Positions 7,943 to 16,596 of a stretch of 64,000 bases of DNA are shown in pieces. The notes under the pieces were generated by a model, which was not told the origin of the DNA, did not search any database, and worked only from the letters and a program-made list of their open reading frames with translations. The stretch spans positions 248,001-312,000 of the forward strand of contig CAVQHY010000004.1 of assembly GCA_963712465.1 (NCBI GenBank), written 5' to 3'. The DNA is from CAVQHY01 sp963712465 (lineage in GTDB: Bacteria > Actinomycetota > Thermoleophilia > Gaiellales > Gaiellaceae). A program made the translations under genes and the position numbers. How positions within the stretch are numbered: the stretch's first letter is position 1; each line of letters opens with the position of its first letter.

Positions 7943-9346
7943 CTACAGCGGCGGCCGTCGGTCGGCCCAGGGTCGCACGCGCTCGAGCGCGGCACCCACT
8001 CGCAGCGCCTCGTCGTCGCGGTAGCGCCGCGCCACGATCTGGAGGCCGATCGGCAGTCCTTCGGAGCTCCAGCCGGCGGGGACGCTCAACACCGGGCACT
8101 GGCTCGTGAAGTTGAACACCGAGGTCATGTCGAGCCCGTGGTAGAGGCCGTCGCCGCGATCCTCGTACCACATGGAGTCGTCCTCGGCGACCGGGCGGGC
8201 GGTCTGCGACATCGTCGGGCACAGGAGGGCGTCGAACCGCTCGAGGACGACCCGGAGCTTCTGCCACTGCTCGGTGCGGACGAACTCGAGCCGTTTGAAG
8301 TCGACTGCGCCCATCGCCAGGCCGGCATCCAGGCGCTTGACGACCCGCGGATCCATCCGGCCGCGAAACTCGCCCAGCTTCTGGCCGAAGATGGCGGCCA
8401 GGTAGACGTTCCAGTGCTCGTCCCAGGCGTCCGCGTACGCCCGCGTCCAGCCGAGGTCGACCTCCTCGACGACCGCACCGGCGCCGGCGAGCGCGTCGGC
8501 GGCCTCGCGAACCGCCGCCTCGACCTCGGGGTCGACTGCGTAGCACCCGAGGTCGACGTCGAGCGCGAGCCGCATCCCCTCGACGGAAGCCTCGAGCGGC
8601 CCGGAGAGGTCGAGGGCGGGCGACAGCGACATGATGTCGCGGTCGTCCGGCCCCTGCCCGACGGCAAGGAAGAGGCGCGCATCCCCGACCGTGCGGGCGA
8701 GCGGCCCGAAGTGCTGGATCGTGTCGAACTGCGTCGGCAGGAAGTCGAGCGGGATCCGCCCGAAGCTCGGCTTCAGCCCGACCAGCCCCGACCAGGAGGC
8801 GGGGATGCGCACCGAACCGCCCATGTCCGTTCCCTCGGCCAGCGGCACGCAGCCGGAAGCGACCGCGGCGCCCGATCCGCCCGACGACCCGCCCGGCGAC
8901 CGCTCGGTGTTCCATGGGTTGCGCGTCACGCCCCAGAGCGGGCTCTCGGTGAAGCTCGAATAGGCGAACTCGGGAGTGGTCGTCTTCCCGACCATGATCG
9001 CCCCTGCCCCCAGGAGCTTCTCGACGAGGAGGGCGCTCGTCTCGGGCACGTTGTGCTCGAAGGCGTACGAGCCCATCGTCGTCCGCTTGCCGGCGGTGGG
9101 CGTCAGGTCCTTGATCGCGATCGGGACGCCGTGCAGCGGCCCGCTCGGCTCCCGCCCCTCGGCTGCCCGGGCGAGCTCCAGAGCCTCCTCCGGGTAGACG
9201 AAGCAGAAGCAGTTGAGGGTCGGGTTGACCTCCTCGATCCGCTCGAGGGCGTTCGCGACGACGTCGACCGGGGAAAGCTCGCGCGCGCGGATGCGGCGCG
9301 CGAGCTCCACCGCGGGCGTGAAGCAGAGCTCGGTGTCCGCGCTCAG
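7943..9346 (-). CDS. Amidase-signature family hydrolase
   Basis: About 467 aa. Carries the Ser-cisSer-Lys triad: Lys79 in PIAIKDLTP, the SSGGSG run with the cis-Ser (154/155), and nucleophile Ser178 in MGGSVRIPAS. Overall length fits the GatA-like amidase family. It hydrolyses an unidentified amide; it is not in a gatCAB context. The start is a problem: no ATG, GTG or TTG lies in frame near the family N-terminus. The coordinate given uses a CTG that overlaps the stop of the universal stress gene by 3 bases (CTGA). The open frame runs on upstream to about 9466 in the overlapping gene, so an earlier start or an alternative initiator is possible. Confidence 0.85.
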   Translation of the reverse strand: MSADTELCFTPAVELARRIRARELSPVDVVANALERIEEVNPTLNCFCFVYPEEALELARAAEGREPSGPLHGVPIAIKDLTPTAGKRTTMGSYAFEHNVPETSALLVEKLLGAGAIMVGKTTTPEFAYSSFTESPLWGVTRNPWNTERSPGGSSGGSGAAVASGCVPLAEGTDMGGSVRIPASWSGLVGLKPSFGRIPLDFLPTQFDTIQHFGPLARTVGDARLFLAVGQGPDDRDIMSLSPALDLSGPLEASVEGMRLALDVDLGCYAVDPEVEAAVREAADALAGAGAVVEEVDLGWTRAYADAWDEHWNVYLAAIFGQKLGEFRGRMDPRVVKRLDAGLAMGAVDFKRLEFVRTEQWQKLRVVLERFDALLCPTMSQTARPVAEDDSMWYEDRGDGLYHGLDMTSVFNFTSQCPVLSVPAGWSSEGLPIGLQIVARRYRDDEALRVGAALERVRPWADRRPPL

Positions 9347-9753
9347 CGGACGACGAGCACGTCGCAGGGTGCGTGATGCACGACCTTGGTGCTGACCGAG
9401 CCGACCAGGACCCGTTTGCCGGCGTGAAGTCCTCGTGTTCCGACGACGATCAGATCCGCTCCGCATTCCTCGGCCTCGTCGACGATCACGTCTGCAGGGC
9501 TGCCGTGGCCCTCCACGTACTTGGCCGCCAGGCCCTTCCCGTCGAGGTAGCTGCGCGCCTTTGCGAGTGCGGCGGTACGCGCCTCGACGTCCTTCGGGTC
9601 GGCGTGCGCGTCACCAGGGCCGTGACGGGCGATCTGCGAGATGCCCGCCGCGGCAACCACGGTCAGCTCCGCGCCGTCCGCGATGTCCACCGCGCGCTCG
9701 AGTGCCTTCTGCGAGTGCTCCGAGCCATCGAAACCGACAACGATCCTGTGCAT
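9343..9753 (-). CDS. Universal stress protein (UspA family)
   Basis: 136 aa, a single Usp domain. The N-terminus MHRIVVGFDGSEHS gives the first beta strand and the ATP-contact Asp. The C-terminal nucleotide loop follows G-x2-G-x9-G-S/V (VGTRGLHAGKRVLVGSV), so this is an ATP-binding type. A good ribosome-binding purine run (GAAAGGAG) precedes the ATG. It overlaps the amidase gene and may be co-transcribed with it. Stress role inferred from family only. Confidence 0.9.
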   Translation of the reverse strand: MHRIVVGFDGSEHSQKALERAVDIADGAELTVVAAAGISQIARHGPGDAHADPKDVEARTAALAKARSYLDGKGLAAKYVEGHGSPADVIVDEAEECGADLIVVGTRGLHAGKRVLVGSVSTKVVHHAPCDVLVVR

Positions 9754-9821
9754 GAGAGCTCCTTTCTCGCCTGCGCTGTTGGTACGGGGGAAGCCTGATA
9801 CGCGCGGCGACGGTAATCAAG

Positions 9822-10589
9822 TCAGGCTCGCGTCGGGGCGGGCATGACGGCTCCGGCGGCCCCATCGATGCGAAGCGTGGCGCCCGTCATGTGGGACGAC
9901 TCGTCGGACGCGAGCCAGGCGACGAGCGCCGCCACGTCCTCGCCCGTGCCGAACCTGCCCGACGGCGGCACGACCCATCCCTCCGGGTTCTCGGCGTGGT
10001 CGGCGTGCCCCTCGGGCGTCGCCTGAACACCCGGGACGACGTCGCCCGGGCAGACCGCGTTCGCCCGCACGCCGTGAGGCGCGCCCTCGGCGGCGAAGAG
10101 CTCGGAGACGGCGACCGCGCCCGCCTTCGTCACCGAGTAGGCGGCCAGCGCATGGATGCCCCGGATCCCCGTGTCCGAGGCGACGTGGATCATCGATCCT
10201 CGACCCCCGGCGACCATCGGGCCGAAGCACGCGCGCGAGACGCGAAAGAGCGCGGTCAGGTTGACCTCGACGAGCTCGAGAAACGCCGGGTCGGGCGTCG
10301 CCTCGATCGAGCCCTGGAAGAGAATCCCGGCGTTCGCGACCAGCACGTCGACACGGCCGTCGCCGAGCGCGAGCGCATCCTCGACGGCCCGGTCCGAGGC
10401 TGCTCGGTTGCGGTGATCGCAGGCGAGAAACGCAGCGCCGGTCGCCGCGGCGACCTCGTCGCCGCGCTCCCGGTCCCGGCCGGTGAACGCGACCGTCATC
10501 CCCTCGTCGCGGAGCCGCGCCACGCACGCCTTGCCGATCCCGGACGTTCCGCCGGTGACGAGCGCGGTCCGGCCCTCGAGCCCGTACAT
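9822..10589 (-). CDS. Short-chain dehydrogenase/reductase (first of tandem pair)
   Basis: 255 aa classical SDR. Cofactor loop TGGTSGIG (12-19), NAG motif (86-88), catalytic Ser138, Tyr151 and Lys155 (YSVTK). A late PGDVVPG replaces the common PG.v.T segment. The ATG sits 2 bp after the stop of the upstream SDR (GTGACCATG), implying translational coupling; a GTG two codons earlier is an alternative. About 40% of visible motif blocks match the upstream SDR, so the pair looks like a tandem duplication. Substrate unknown. Confidence 0.87.
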   Translation of the reverse strand: MYGLEGRTALVTGGTSGIGKACVARLRDEGMTVAFTGRDRERGDEVAAATGAAFLACDHRNRAASDRAVEDALALGDGRVDVLVANAGILFQGSIEATPDPAFLELVEVNLTALFRVSRACFGPMVAGGRGSMIHVASDTGIRGIHALAAYSVTKAGAVAVSELFAAEGAPHGVRANAVCPGDVVPGVQATPEGHADHAENPEGWVVPPSGRFGTGEDVAALVAWLASDESSHMTGATLRIDGAAGAVMPAPTRA

Positions 10590-10591
10590 GG

Positions 10592-11341
10592 TCACGGGCT
10601 CATCACCGCGTAGGCGTGCACCGAGGCGCGCATGCCGCCGTCGACGAGGAGCACGGAGCCGTTGCAGAAGGCACCGTCGGGCGAGACGAGGAAAGCGACT
10701 GCCCCGGCAACGTCCTCCGCCGTGCCGATCCGCCCGATCGGCGGCACGAGCCAGCCGGAGGTGTCTCCCGGCTCGACCCGCCCGCCCACGAAGCTCGCCA
10801 TGCCCGGCGCCGTGTCGCCCGGGCAGACCGCGTTGACGCGGATCCCGTGAGGGCCGCCCTCCATCGCGAGCATCTGCGCGAGGCAGTTGAGCGCGCGCTT
10901 CGAGACCGAGTAGGCGCCGATCGCCGTCTCCGGCCAGACGCCCGCGTCGGACGAGATGATCGTGATCGAGCCGCCGCCCGCCTCGCGCAGGTGGGGCAGG
11001 CTCGCGACGGCGTAGCGGCACGGGGCGACGAGATTCGTCTCGATGATCGTGTCCCAGGCCTCGTCCGTCGTCTCCGAGAGCGGCGCCTCGTACAGAACGC
11101 CGGCGTTGAGCACGACCGCGTCGAGCCCGCCGAGCGTCGAGACAGCTTCCTTGACCGAGTCGTGGATCGCGTCGGCGTCGCGCGCGTCCGCCTGGACGAA
11201 CGACGCGCCGGTCTGATCGGCGACCTCCGAGCCCCGGCGCGCGTCCCTCCCCGTGAGGACGACCTGCGCGCCGTCTCTCGTGAGCCGCGCCACGATCGCC
11301 GCCCCGATGCCGGACGTTCCGCCGGTGACCAGCGCGCGCAT
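10592..11341 (-). CDS. Short-chain dehydrogenase/reductase (second of tandem pair)
   Basis: 249 aa classical SDR: TGGTSGIG at 6-13, NAG near 79, catalytic Ser130/131, Tyr144 and Lys148 (YSVSK), then CPGDTAPGM. It lies immediately upstream of a paralogous SDR on the same strand. The divergent APC permease gene starts about 150 bp away, so both promoters should lie in 11342-11490. Function beyond NAD(P)-dependent oxidoreduction cannot be assigned. Confidence 0.87.
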   Translation of the reverse strand: MRALVTGGTSGIGAAIVARLTRDGAQVVLTGRDARRGSEVADQTGASFVQADARDADAIHDSVKEAVSTLGGLDAVVLNAGVLYEAPLSETTDEAWDTIIETNLVAPCRYAVASLPHLREAGGGSITIISSDAGVWPETAIGAYSVSKRALNCLAQMLAMEGGPHGIRVNAVCPGDTAPGMASFVGGRVEPGDTSGWLVPPIGRIGTAEDVAGAVAFLVSPDGAFCNGSVLLVDGGMRASVHAYAVMSP

Positions 11342-11490
11342 GTTCTTCGAGCTGTGTCATGCGGGCGCGATTATCGCACCGCCGAAGACCGCCCAAGGGC
11401 CTTGAAATCGTCCGACGAGGGCGTCTACTGTCGCGGTCTGGCACAGGCGGGCGGCGCCGAGTCGCCTCGAGGAACCGAAAGGGAGGTCGC

Positions 11491-13144
11491 ATGGAAGCGT
11501 CCAGCGCCCCGGCCCCGGGGCCCGTAACCGGCGGAGGCGTCACCGGCTCGACCGAGCTCGCCCGCAACGCGCTCGGCCTGCCCGCGGTCCTGTTCTGCAT
11601 CGTGACGGGCTCTGCCCCGCTCGCGGCGATGATGTTCAACGACCCGCTATCGGGCTATGGCATCGGCATCGGCGTGCCGGCCGCCTTCTGGCTGGCGACG
11701 ATCGCGTTCACGCTCTTCTCGGTCGCCTACATCGAGATGGCGCGCCGAGTGACGACGGCCGGCGGGATCTACTCGTACATGTCCTACGGCTTCGGCCGTG
11801 TCATCGGGCTCGGCGCTGCGATCTGCGATCGCCGCCGCCTACATGCTCTTCGCCGCCGGGGTCAACGGTGTGACGTCGTACTTCGCCCAGACGAGCATCC
11901 TCAACCTGTCCGGCGGCTTCGACATGGACTGGCGCATCTACGCCTACTGCTTCATCGCGCTGATGTTCATCGTCACGTACTTCCACGTCGAGGTCGGTCG
12001 CGAAGATCCTCGGCTTCTGCCTGGTCGGCGAGATCATCATCCTGATGATCTTCTCGTTCGCCGTCCTCGTGCAGGGCGGCGGGCCAGACGGGATCGTCTG
12101 GCAGGCGCTGAACCCGGCCACGATCTTCAACGGCGGCGAGGGCGTCGAGGGAGCCGCCCGGGTCTTCGGGGTCGGCCTCGCAGGGGTCGGCTTCTTCGCC
12201 GCGTTCTGGTCGTGGGTCGGCTTCGAGATGGCGCCGAACTACGCGGAGGAGAGCGCGGAACCCGAAGAAGATGATGGCGCTACGCCATCTACATCTCCTG
12301 CATCGGCCTCGGCATCGTCTACACGTTCTGGTCGTGGATGCTGATCAGCGCGTACGGCGTCGTCCCAGGATCAGTGGGTCTGGGCGATCGCGACCCAGTA
12401 CGGGGCGGCGGGGGACAACCCGCCGGTCTCGCCCGGCAACGGCCTGCCCGAAGGGCGACTACGCGAGCGTCTTCTACCCGGTCGCCCAGGAGTTCGCGGG
12501 CGTCGGCATCGCGAACATCTTCAAGGTGCTGATCATCACCGGCTCGTTCGCGTGCTCGCTTGCGTTCTGGCAGACGGCCAACCGCTACGTGTTCGCGATG
12601 GGCCGCGAGGGAATCCTCCCGCGCGTGCTCGGGCCGGACGCACGCGAAGCACAAGAGCCCGTTCGCTGCGACGATCCTCGTCGGCCTGATGGTCGGTCAT
12701 GATCACGTCGCTGTTCGCGAGCGGCGCGGCGGGCGGCGGCCAGCGCGCCGAGCTCGGCTTCACCGAGGCGAACCCGCTGACGGCGGCTCCTCGCAGCTCG
12801 GCACCTGGATGCCGTTCCAGGGCAACGCGCTGCTGTTCCCGCTGATGGCGGTCGTCGGCCTCGCGATCATGGTCTACTTCTTGCGGGAGGCGCGGGACGG
12901 CTTCCACTGGTGGAAGACGTTCCTCGCGCCGATCCTGGGGGCGGCCTCGATCTCGTTCGCCTTCTACCTGATGATGAAGAACCGCGCCGGCATCACCTTC
13001 GGCGCCTACGAGGGGTGGGTCAAGTACGTGCCGATCATCTCGCTCGGGATCTTCCTCGGCGGTTGCCTGCTCGCGCTCATCTACCGGGGGCGCTCGAAGG
13101 AGCGCTACGACGCTGTGGGCAAGTTCGTCCACGAAGAGGCCTGA
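11491..13144 (+). pseudogene. APC-family amino acid permease, broken by about nine single-base frame shifts
   Basis: Pieces in all three forward frames join into one APC permease of about 550 aa: start MEASSAPAPGP with TGSAPLAAMMFNDPLSG, then AAYMLFAAGVNGVTSYF, then FSFAVLVQGGGPDG and WSWVGFEMAPNYAEES, then YIFSCIGLG-like IYISCIGLGIVYTFW, FYPVAQEFAGVGIAN, NRYVFAMGREGILPRVL, and an intact tail to HEEA. Breaks are near 11825, 11997, 12255-12290, 12363, 12450, 12640, 12702 and 12785. Most are consistent with one extra base, and the protein between breaks has no stops or obvious decay. That pattern suits sequencing or assembly error better than an old pseudogene, although a degenerate gene cannot be excluded. 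Probably imports an amino acid or amine. Confidence 0.75.
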
Positions 13145-13162
13145 GCCTCTGAGCTCATGACG

Positions 13163-13196
13163 ACGACCGGGGCGGCCAATCGGCCGCCCCGGTCGT
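13163..13196. terminator. Strong hairpin terminator
   Basis: Perfect 15-bp stem (13163-13177 paired with 13182-13196) closed by an AATC loop, lying 19 bp after the permease stop and ahead of the next gene. There is no clear U-tract, which is usual in high-GC actinobacteria. Confidence 0.7.
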
Positions 13197-13227
13197 CTCA
13201 GGAAATGATGGTGCGAGAGGAGCGCGG

Positions 13228-13911
13228 ATGACCGTCCTCACGCGTGTGCCGGACGACCTGACGCTGCGCGGGATCACCCCGGCGCTCGCCGCGACCGGGT
13301 TCTCCATCTCGCTCGACACCGCGCAGCCCTGGGGCGGCGGCGCGATCGAGGGCCGCGTCGAACGCCGCGGCGAGGGACGCGACGCGCGGCCGGTCTTCGT
13401 CGCCGTGCACTGCGACGCCGCCTGGCTGGACGTCGCCCCCCAGCTCGTCGGCAAGAAGCGCTTCTGGAGCATCACGACGTACTGGGACGTCCGCACGCGG
13501 TCGGTGCCGATCTGGCTCGAGGACGAGGTGTTTCTCGAGCGCGAGGAGCTGGGGACGTTCGCCGAGGCGAACTGGCTGCCGTTCGCGTTCGAGCTTCCGC
13601 GGGATCTCCCGCGCGCCGTCGAAGGGACGTTCGCGTCGTTTCGCTGGTGGATCGAGGCGGCGCGGCGACGGCGGATCGGCCACGAGCGCGCCTCCCTGCC
13701 GATGCTCCTGCTCGAGCCGAAGACCCTTCCCGTGGTCCGCATCGAGACGAGCCCGCTCGGCACCTGGCGGCTGCTCGACTGGCGCTCCGAGGGAGAGCGG
13801 GACGGCGAGGGCGGCCCGTGCGCGATCGCGTACGAGCAGAGACGGCCCGAGGACATGCCCGCCCCGGGCGAGACGCCCGAGACCGAGCGCCGTCGCCGGC
13901 TGCAGGGCTAG
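13228..13911 (+). CDS. Arrestin-like beta-sandwich protein, uncharacterised
   Basis: 227 aa, no signal peptide or membrane segment. The pattern is that of arrestin-type sandwich domains: an early DTAQPWGGGAIEGRVER stretch (a ligand-swapping strand pair followed by a G-x-V-x turn) and, near residue 120, NWLPFAFELPRDLPRAVEG then SFRWWIEA, which closely matches the arrestin LPF.F.LP.DLP...... Y.. motif. A basic tail ends the protein. In bacteria such domains occur in Spo0M-like and trafficking-type proteins, but no function is known here. It sits alone between a terminator and a secreted protein gene. Confidence 0.7.
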   Translation: MTVLTRVPDDLTLRGITPALAATGFSISLDTAQPWGGGAIEGRVERRGEGRDARPVFVAVHCDAAWLDVAPQLVGKKRFWSITTYWDVRTRSVPIWLEDEVFLEREELGTFAEANWLPFAFELPRDLPRAVEGTFASFRWWIEAARRRRIGHERASLPMLLLEPKTLPVVRIETSPLGTWRLLDWRSEGERDGEGGPCAIAYEQRRPEDMPAPGETPETERRRRLQG

Positions 13912-13922
13912 GATCGTCCGCC

Positions 13923-15035
13923 GTGCGCATCCTCATGGCCTCGCTACTCGCCGTCGCTGCCGTCCTCTCGTTCCCGGCTGTCGCTGCCGCGCAGCAGCAG
14001 CAACAGCAGCAGCCGCGCTGCCCGACGCGGAGCTTCCTCTCCTACGGAGGACTCGTGTACGCGTCGGAGGCAATCCCTGCCTCGGTGACACTGGGGCAGG
14101 GAGCCGAGCTCGGCGCGGGGACCGTCGACCAGCCGATCGGCAACGACCCCTGCCGTCGGGAGCGCGTCGACGTTACGGTCGTTCGCCTCGGCGATCTCGG
14201 GCCGGGGGTTGCGGCCGCCGTCTCGGGCCGACCGGGCGTCGCCTTCGTTCTCGGAGCGCGCTGCTCGGGCTACGAGGAGGACGAGCGCTGGGATTGTCTG
14301 CTGAATCCGCTCTCTCTCGGCGGCGTCGACTACACGGGCCAGCGCTACCCGGTGGCGGGCGCGGCGCCTCTGGAGACTGGTGAGCCGCTCGGGGACGGCC
14401 AGCTCGCCGGCGACACGGTTCAGGTCGTCGCGCTCGAGGGCGTCGATTCTTCGCTCGCGGTCGGCGTGGAGGACCGTCCGGGCGAAGCCTTCGTGGCTCC
14501 GTTCGTCTGTCCCTACGAGCGGTTTGACGAGAAGCCGGCGCTCGACGACCTGCGCCGCTGTCTCACCGGCCCGATGTGGTTCACGTTCGATCCCCCGGGA
14601 GCGCGAATCGGCGAGCCCCTCGTCGCCAATGGCGACAGGCCCCTTCCGGCGGAGCTCGCCGGCGCCAGCGTTGCCCTCGCGCGGCTTCTGATCGCCGGGG
14701 ACGTCGTGCCGCAGACCTTCTCCGGAGGTGTCCCGATCGGGGCGCTCCGCGCCGGCTCGGACGGTCGGCCCGTGCTGCGCTTCGACGCCCCGGACGTCGA
14801 GCCTGGCCTCTACGAGGCCGTCGTCGTCTGCGACGGGTGCGAGGGCCGACAGCCGTTCCCGGCCGGCTCCGTCCTGATCGGCCCGGAGCGCGGCGGCGGC
14901 TCGAGCCTCCCACGGATCCTGGCGATCGTTCTGGGGCTGCTCGTGCTCGGGTTCGGGATCGCGTCGGTTCTGATCTGGCGGCGTCGGCGCAGCAGCCGCC
15001 GGCCTCCTAGCAAACCCGAACCGGAAGCGCCTTGA
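13923..15035 (+). CDS. Secreted/anchored protein of unknown function with N-terminal poly-Gln
   Basis: 370 aa from a GTG start. A signal peptide covers about residues 1-24 (VRILMASLLAVAAVLSF ... AAA), directly followed by a seven-Gln run. The extracytoplasmic body has about eight cysteines, likely paired (CPTR, CRRE, RCSGYEEDERWDC, CPYERF..RRC, CDGC). One membrane helix (LPRILAIVLGLLVLGFGIAS) near residue 335 precedes an Arg-rich cytoplasmic tail, giving a single-pass surface protein. No family recognised. The last 29 bp overlap the convergent P450 gene. Confidence 0.72.
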   Translation: MRILMASLLAVAAVLSFPAVAAAQQQQQQQPRCPTRSFLSYGGLVYASEAIPASVTLGQGAELGAGTVDQPIGNDPCRRERVDVTVVRLGDLGPGVAAAVSGRPGVAFVLGARCSGYEEDERWDCLLNPLSLGGVDYTGQRYPVAGAAPLETGEPLGDGQLAGDTVQVVALEGVDSSLAVGVEDRPGEAFVAPFVCPYERFDEKPALDDLRRCLTGPMWFTFDPPGARIGEPLVANGDRPLPAELAGASVALARLLIAGDVVPQTFSGGVPIGALRAGSDGRPVLRFDAPDVEPGLYEAVVVCDGCEGRQPFPAGSVLIGPERGGGSSLPRILAIVLGLLVLGFGIASVLIWRRRRSSRRPPSKPEPEAP

Positions 15036-16263
15036 CCCCGTGGAAGAAGTTCGAGCGCAGGCGGGCGGGCGGACCGGCCGGCTCGAGGCGTGCGAGGTCG
15101 GGGAGCATCTCCTCGAGCCAGACGCGCAGCTCGAGCCGGGCGAGATGCGAGCCGAGGCAGAAGTGCGGCCCGCCGAGCCCGAAGGCGAGGTGCTTGTTCG
15201 GCGCGCGGCCGACGTCGAAGCTGAACGGCTCCGGGAAGTGGGCCTCGTCGCGGTTGCCGGACACGTACCAGAGCACGACCTTGTCGCCCTCGTGAATCGT
15301 CTGCTCGTGGAGGACGGCGTCGCGCGTCGCCGTCCGGCGGAAGTGGTGGAGCGACGGCGCCCAGCGGAGGATCTCGTCGACGGCGGCAGGGATCAGCGAG
15401 GGGTCGGCGACGAGCCGGTCGCGCTGCTCGGGGTGCTGGAGGAGGGCGTGGAGGCCGTTCGACATCGCATGGCGCGTCGTCTCGTTGCCGGCGGTGACGA
15501 GCAGCAGGAAGAACAGCTTGAACTCGTGCTCGGAGAGTCGGTCGCCGTCGATGTCGGCCTCGATCAGCTTCGTGGTGAGGTCCTCGCGGGGCTCGCGGCG
15601 GCGCTCGGCGGCGAGCCGGTCGGCGTAGTCGAACATCTCGAGCGCGGCCGGGCTCGAGAACGGCAGGTGGGCGTAGCGCGAGAGGTCGGCCTCGCCGGCA
15701 GTGAACTCGCCCGCATGGTCGGGATCGGTGTTGCCGAGCATGCGGTTGCCGAGGTCGACGAGGTAGCGGCGATCCTCGACGGGCGTCCCCATCAGCTCGC
15801 AGAGGATCCGCATCGGCAGCTCGACGGCGACGTCCTCGACGAAGTCGATCTCGTCACGGGCGAAGGCCTCGTCGAGGATCTCGCGGAAGAGCCGGCGGAT
15901 GCGCTCTTCGTACACGTTGACGGCACGCGGCGTGAACCCCTTGTTGACGATGTTGCGCAGGCGCGTGTGCCTGGGCGGGTCGGTGTCGAGCATCGACTTG
16001 CGCGACTCCACCTGCTCGGGGGTCAGATCCATCAGCGAGGTGCCGCCGACCTCGGACGAGAACGTCTCGTAGTCCTTGGAGGCGGCGAGCACGTCGTCGT
16101 ACCGGGTGATCGACCAGAAGCCCCGGCCCGTCTCCTCGTCCTGCCAGAAGCAGGGCGCGTCCCGGCGGAGGAGGGCGAACCAGTCGTGCGGGACGCCCTC
16201 GACCCACACGTCGAGGTCGGTCAGGTCGACGTCGGCGAGCTCGGCGTCGATCGCCGTGGCCAT
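15007..16263 (-). CDS. Cytochrome P450 (paired with Rieske ferredoxin)
   Basis: 418 aa soluble bacterial P450. The I-helix AGNETTR supplies the oxygen-activation Thr. The K-helix ExxR is in EILRWAPS, and the heme loop FGLGGPHFCLG places the axial thiolate at Cys369. The DPPRHTRLRNIV block is typical of CYP125/142/144-like actinobacterial enzymes, which often act on sterols or lipids; that link is only a hint. Its ATG overlaps the stop of the upstream Rieske gene (TGATG), so the two are translated together and the Fe-S protein is a plausible redox partner. About 45% of the sequence blocks resemble the second P450 at 28.3 kb. Confidence 0.93.
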   Translation of the reverse strand: MATAIDAELADVDLTDLDVWVEGVPHDWFALLRRDAPCFWQDEETGRGFWSITRYDDVLAASKDYETFSSEVGGTSLMDLTPEQVESRKSMLDTDPPRHTRLRNIVNKGFTPRAVNVYEERIRRLFREILDEAFARDEIDFVEDVAVELPMRILCELMGTPVEDRRYLVDLGNRMLGNTDPDHAGEFTAGEADLSRYAHLPFSSPAALEMFDYADRLAAERRREPREDLTTKLIEADIDGDRLSEHEFKLFFLLLVTAGNETTRHAMSNGLHALLQHPEQRDRLVADPSLIPAAVDEILRWAPSLHHFRRTATRDAVLHEQTIHEGDKVVLWYVSGNRDEAHFPEPFSFDVGRAPNKHLAFGLGGPHFCLGSHLARLELRVWLEEMLPDLARLEPAGPPARLRSNFFHGVKALPVRVC

Positions 16264-16571
16264 CAGTCGACGAGCACGTGGAGCTCGCCGTCGACGACGC
16301 GCGTCTCGTAGACGCGGATCGGCTCGTCGGCCGGGCCGCGCAGCACGGCGCCGGTGTGGACGTCGAACTCCGAGCTGTGGCAGTAGCAGACGACCCGATC
16401 GCCCTCGAGGTCGCTCTCGGAGAGGGAGCACTCCTCGTGCGTGCACAGGTCGTCGAAGACGGCGAGTGATCCGTCGGCCAGGCGAGCCACGCACAGCTCC
16501 AGCTCGCCGACCGTCACGGCGGCGAGCTCGGGGCGGCCGTCCGCGGGTCCTATCGCCGTCCAGGTGCCCAC
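16263..16571 (-). CDS. Rieske [2Fe-2S] ferredoxin
   Basis: 102 aa from a GTG start. A single Rieske domain with both ligand pairs: Cys43-x-His45 in CTHEECSL and Cys62-x2-His65 in CYCHSSEF. It is of the ferredoxin-component type used by Rieske non-heme oxygenases and NirD-like proteins, here placed directly upstream of a P450 and overlapping its start by one base. Electron transfer to the P450 is an inference from that arrangement. Starts 25 bp from a divergent SDR gene. Confidence 0.88.
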   Translation of the reverse strand: MGTWTAIGPADGRPELAAVTVGELELCVARLADGSLAVFDDLCTHEECSLSESDLEGDRVVCYCHSSEFDVHTGAVLRGPADEPIRVYETRVVDGELHVLVD

Positions 16572-16596
16572 GGGCGGAAGTGTAGAGTCGCGCGCG

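Noticed and set aside
5390..9376. Very long plus-strand open frame of about 1,328 codons
   Set aside because: It runs over SulP in another frame and antisense to the hydrolase and amidase; its translation is Arg/Asp/Gly/Ala repetitive, typical of high-GC shadow frames.
11491..13144. Reading the APC permease pieces as several separate small genes
   Set aside because: Successive pieces join into a single permease in order and without gaps; individual pieces have no starts or ribosome sites of their own.
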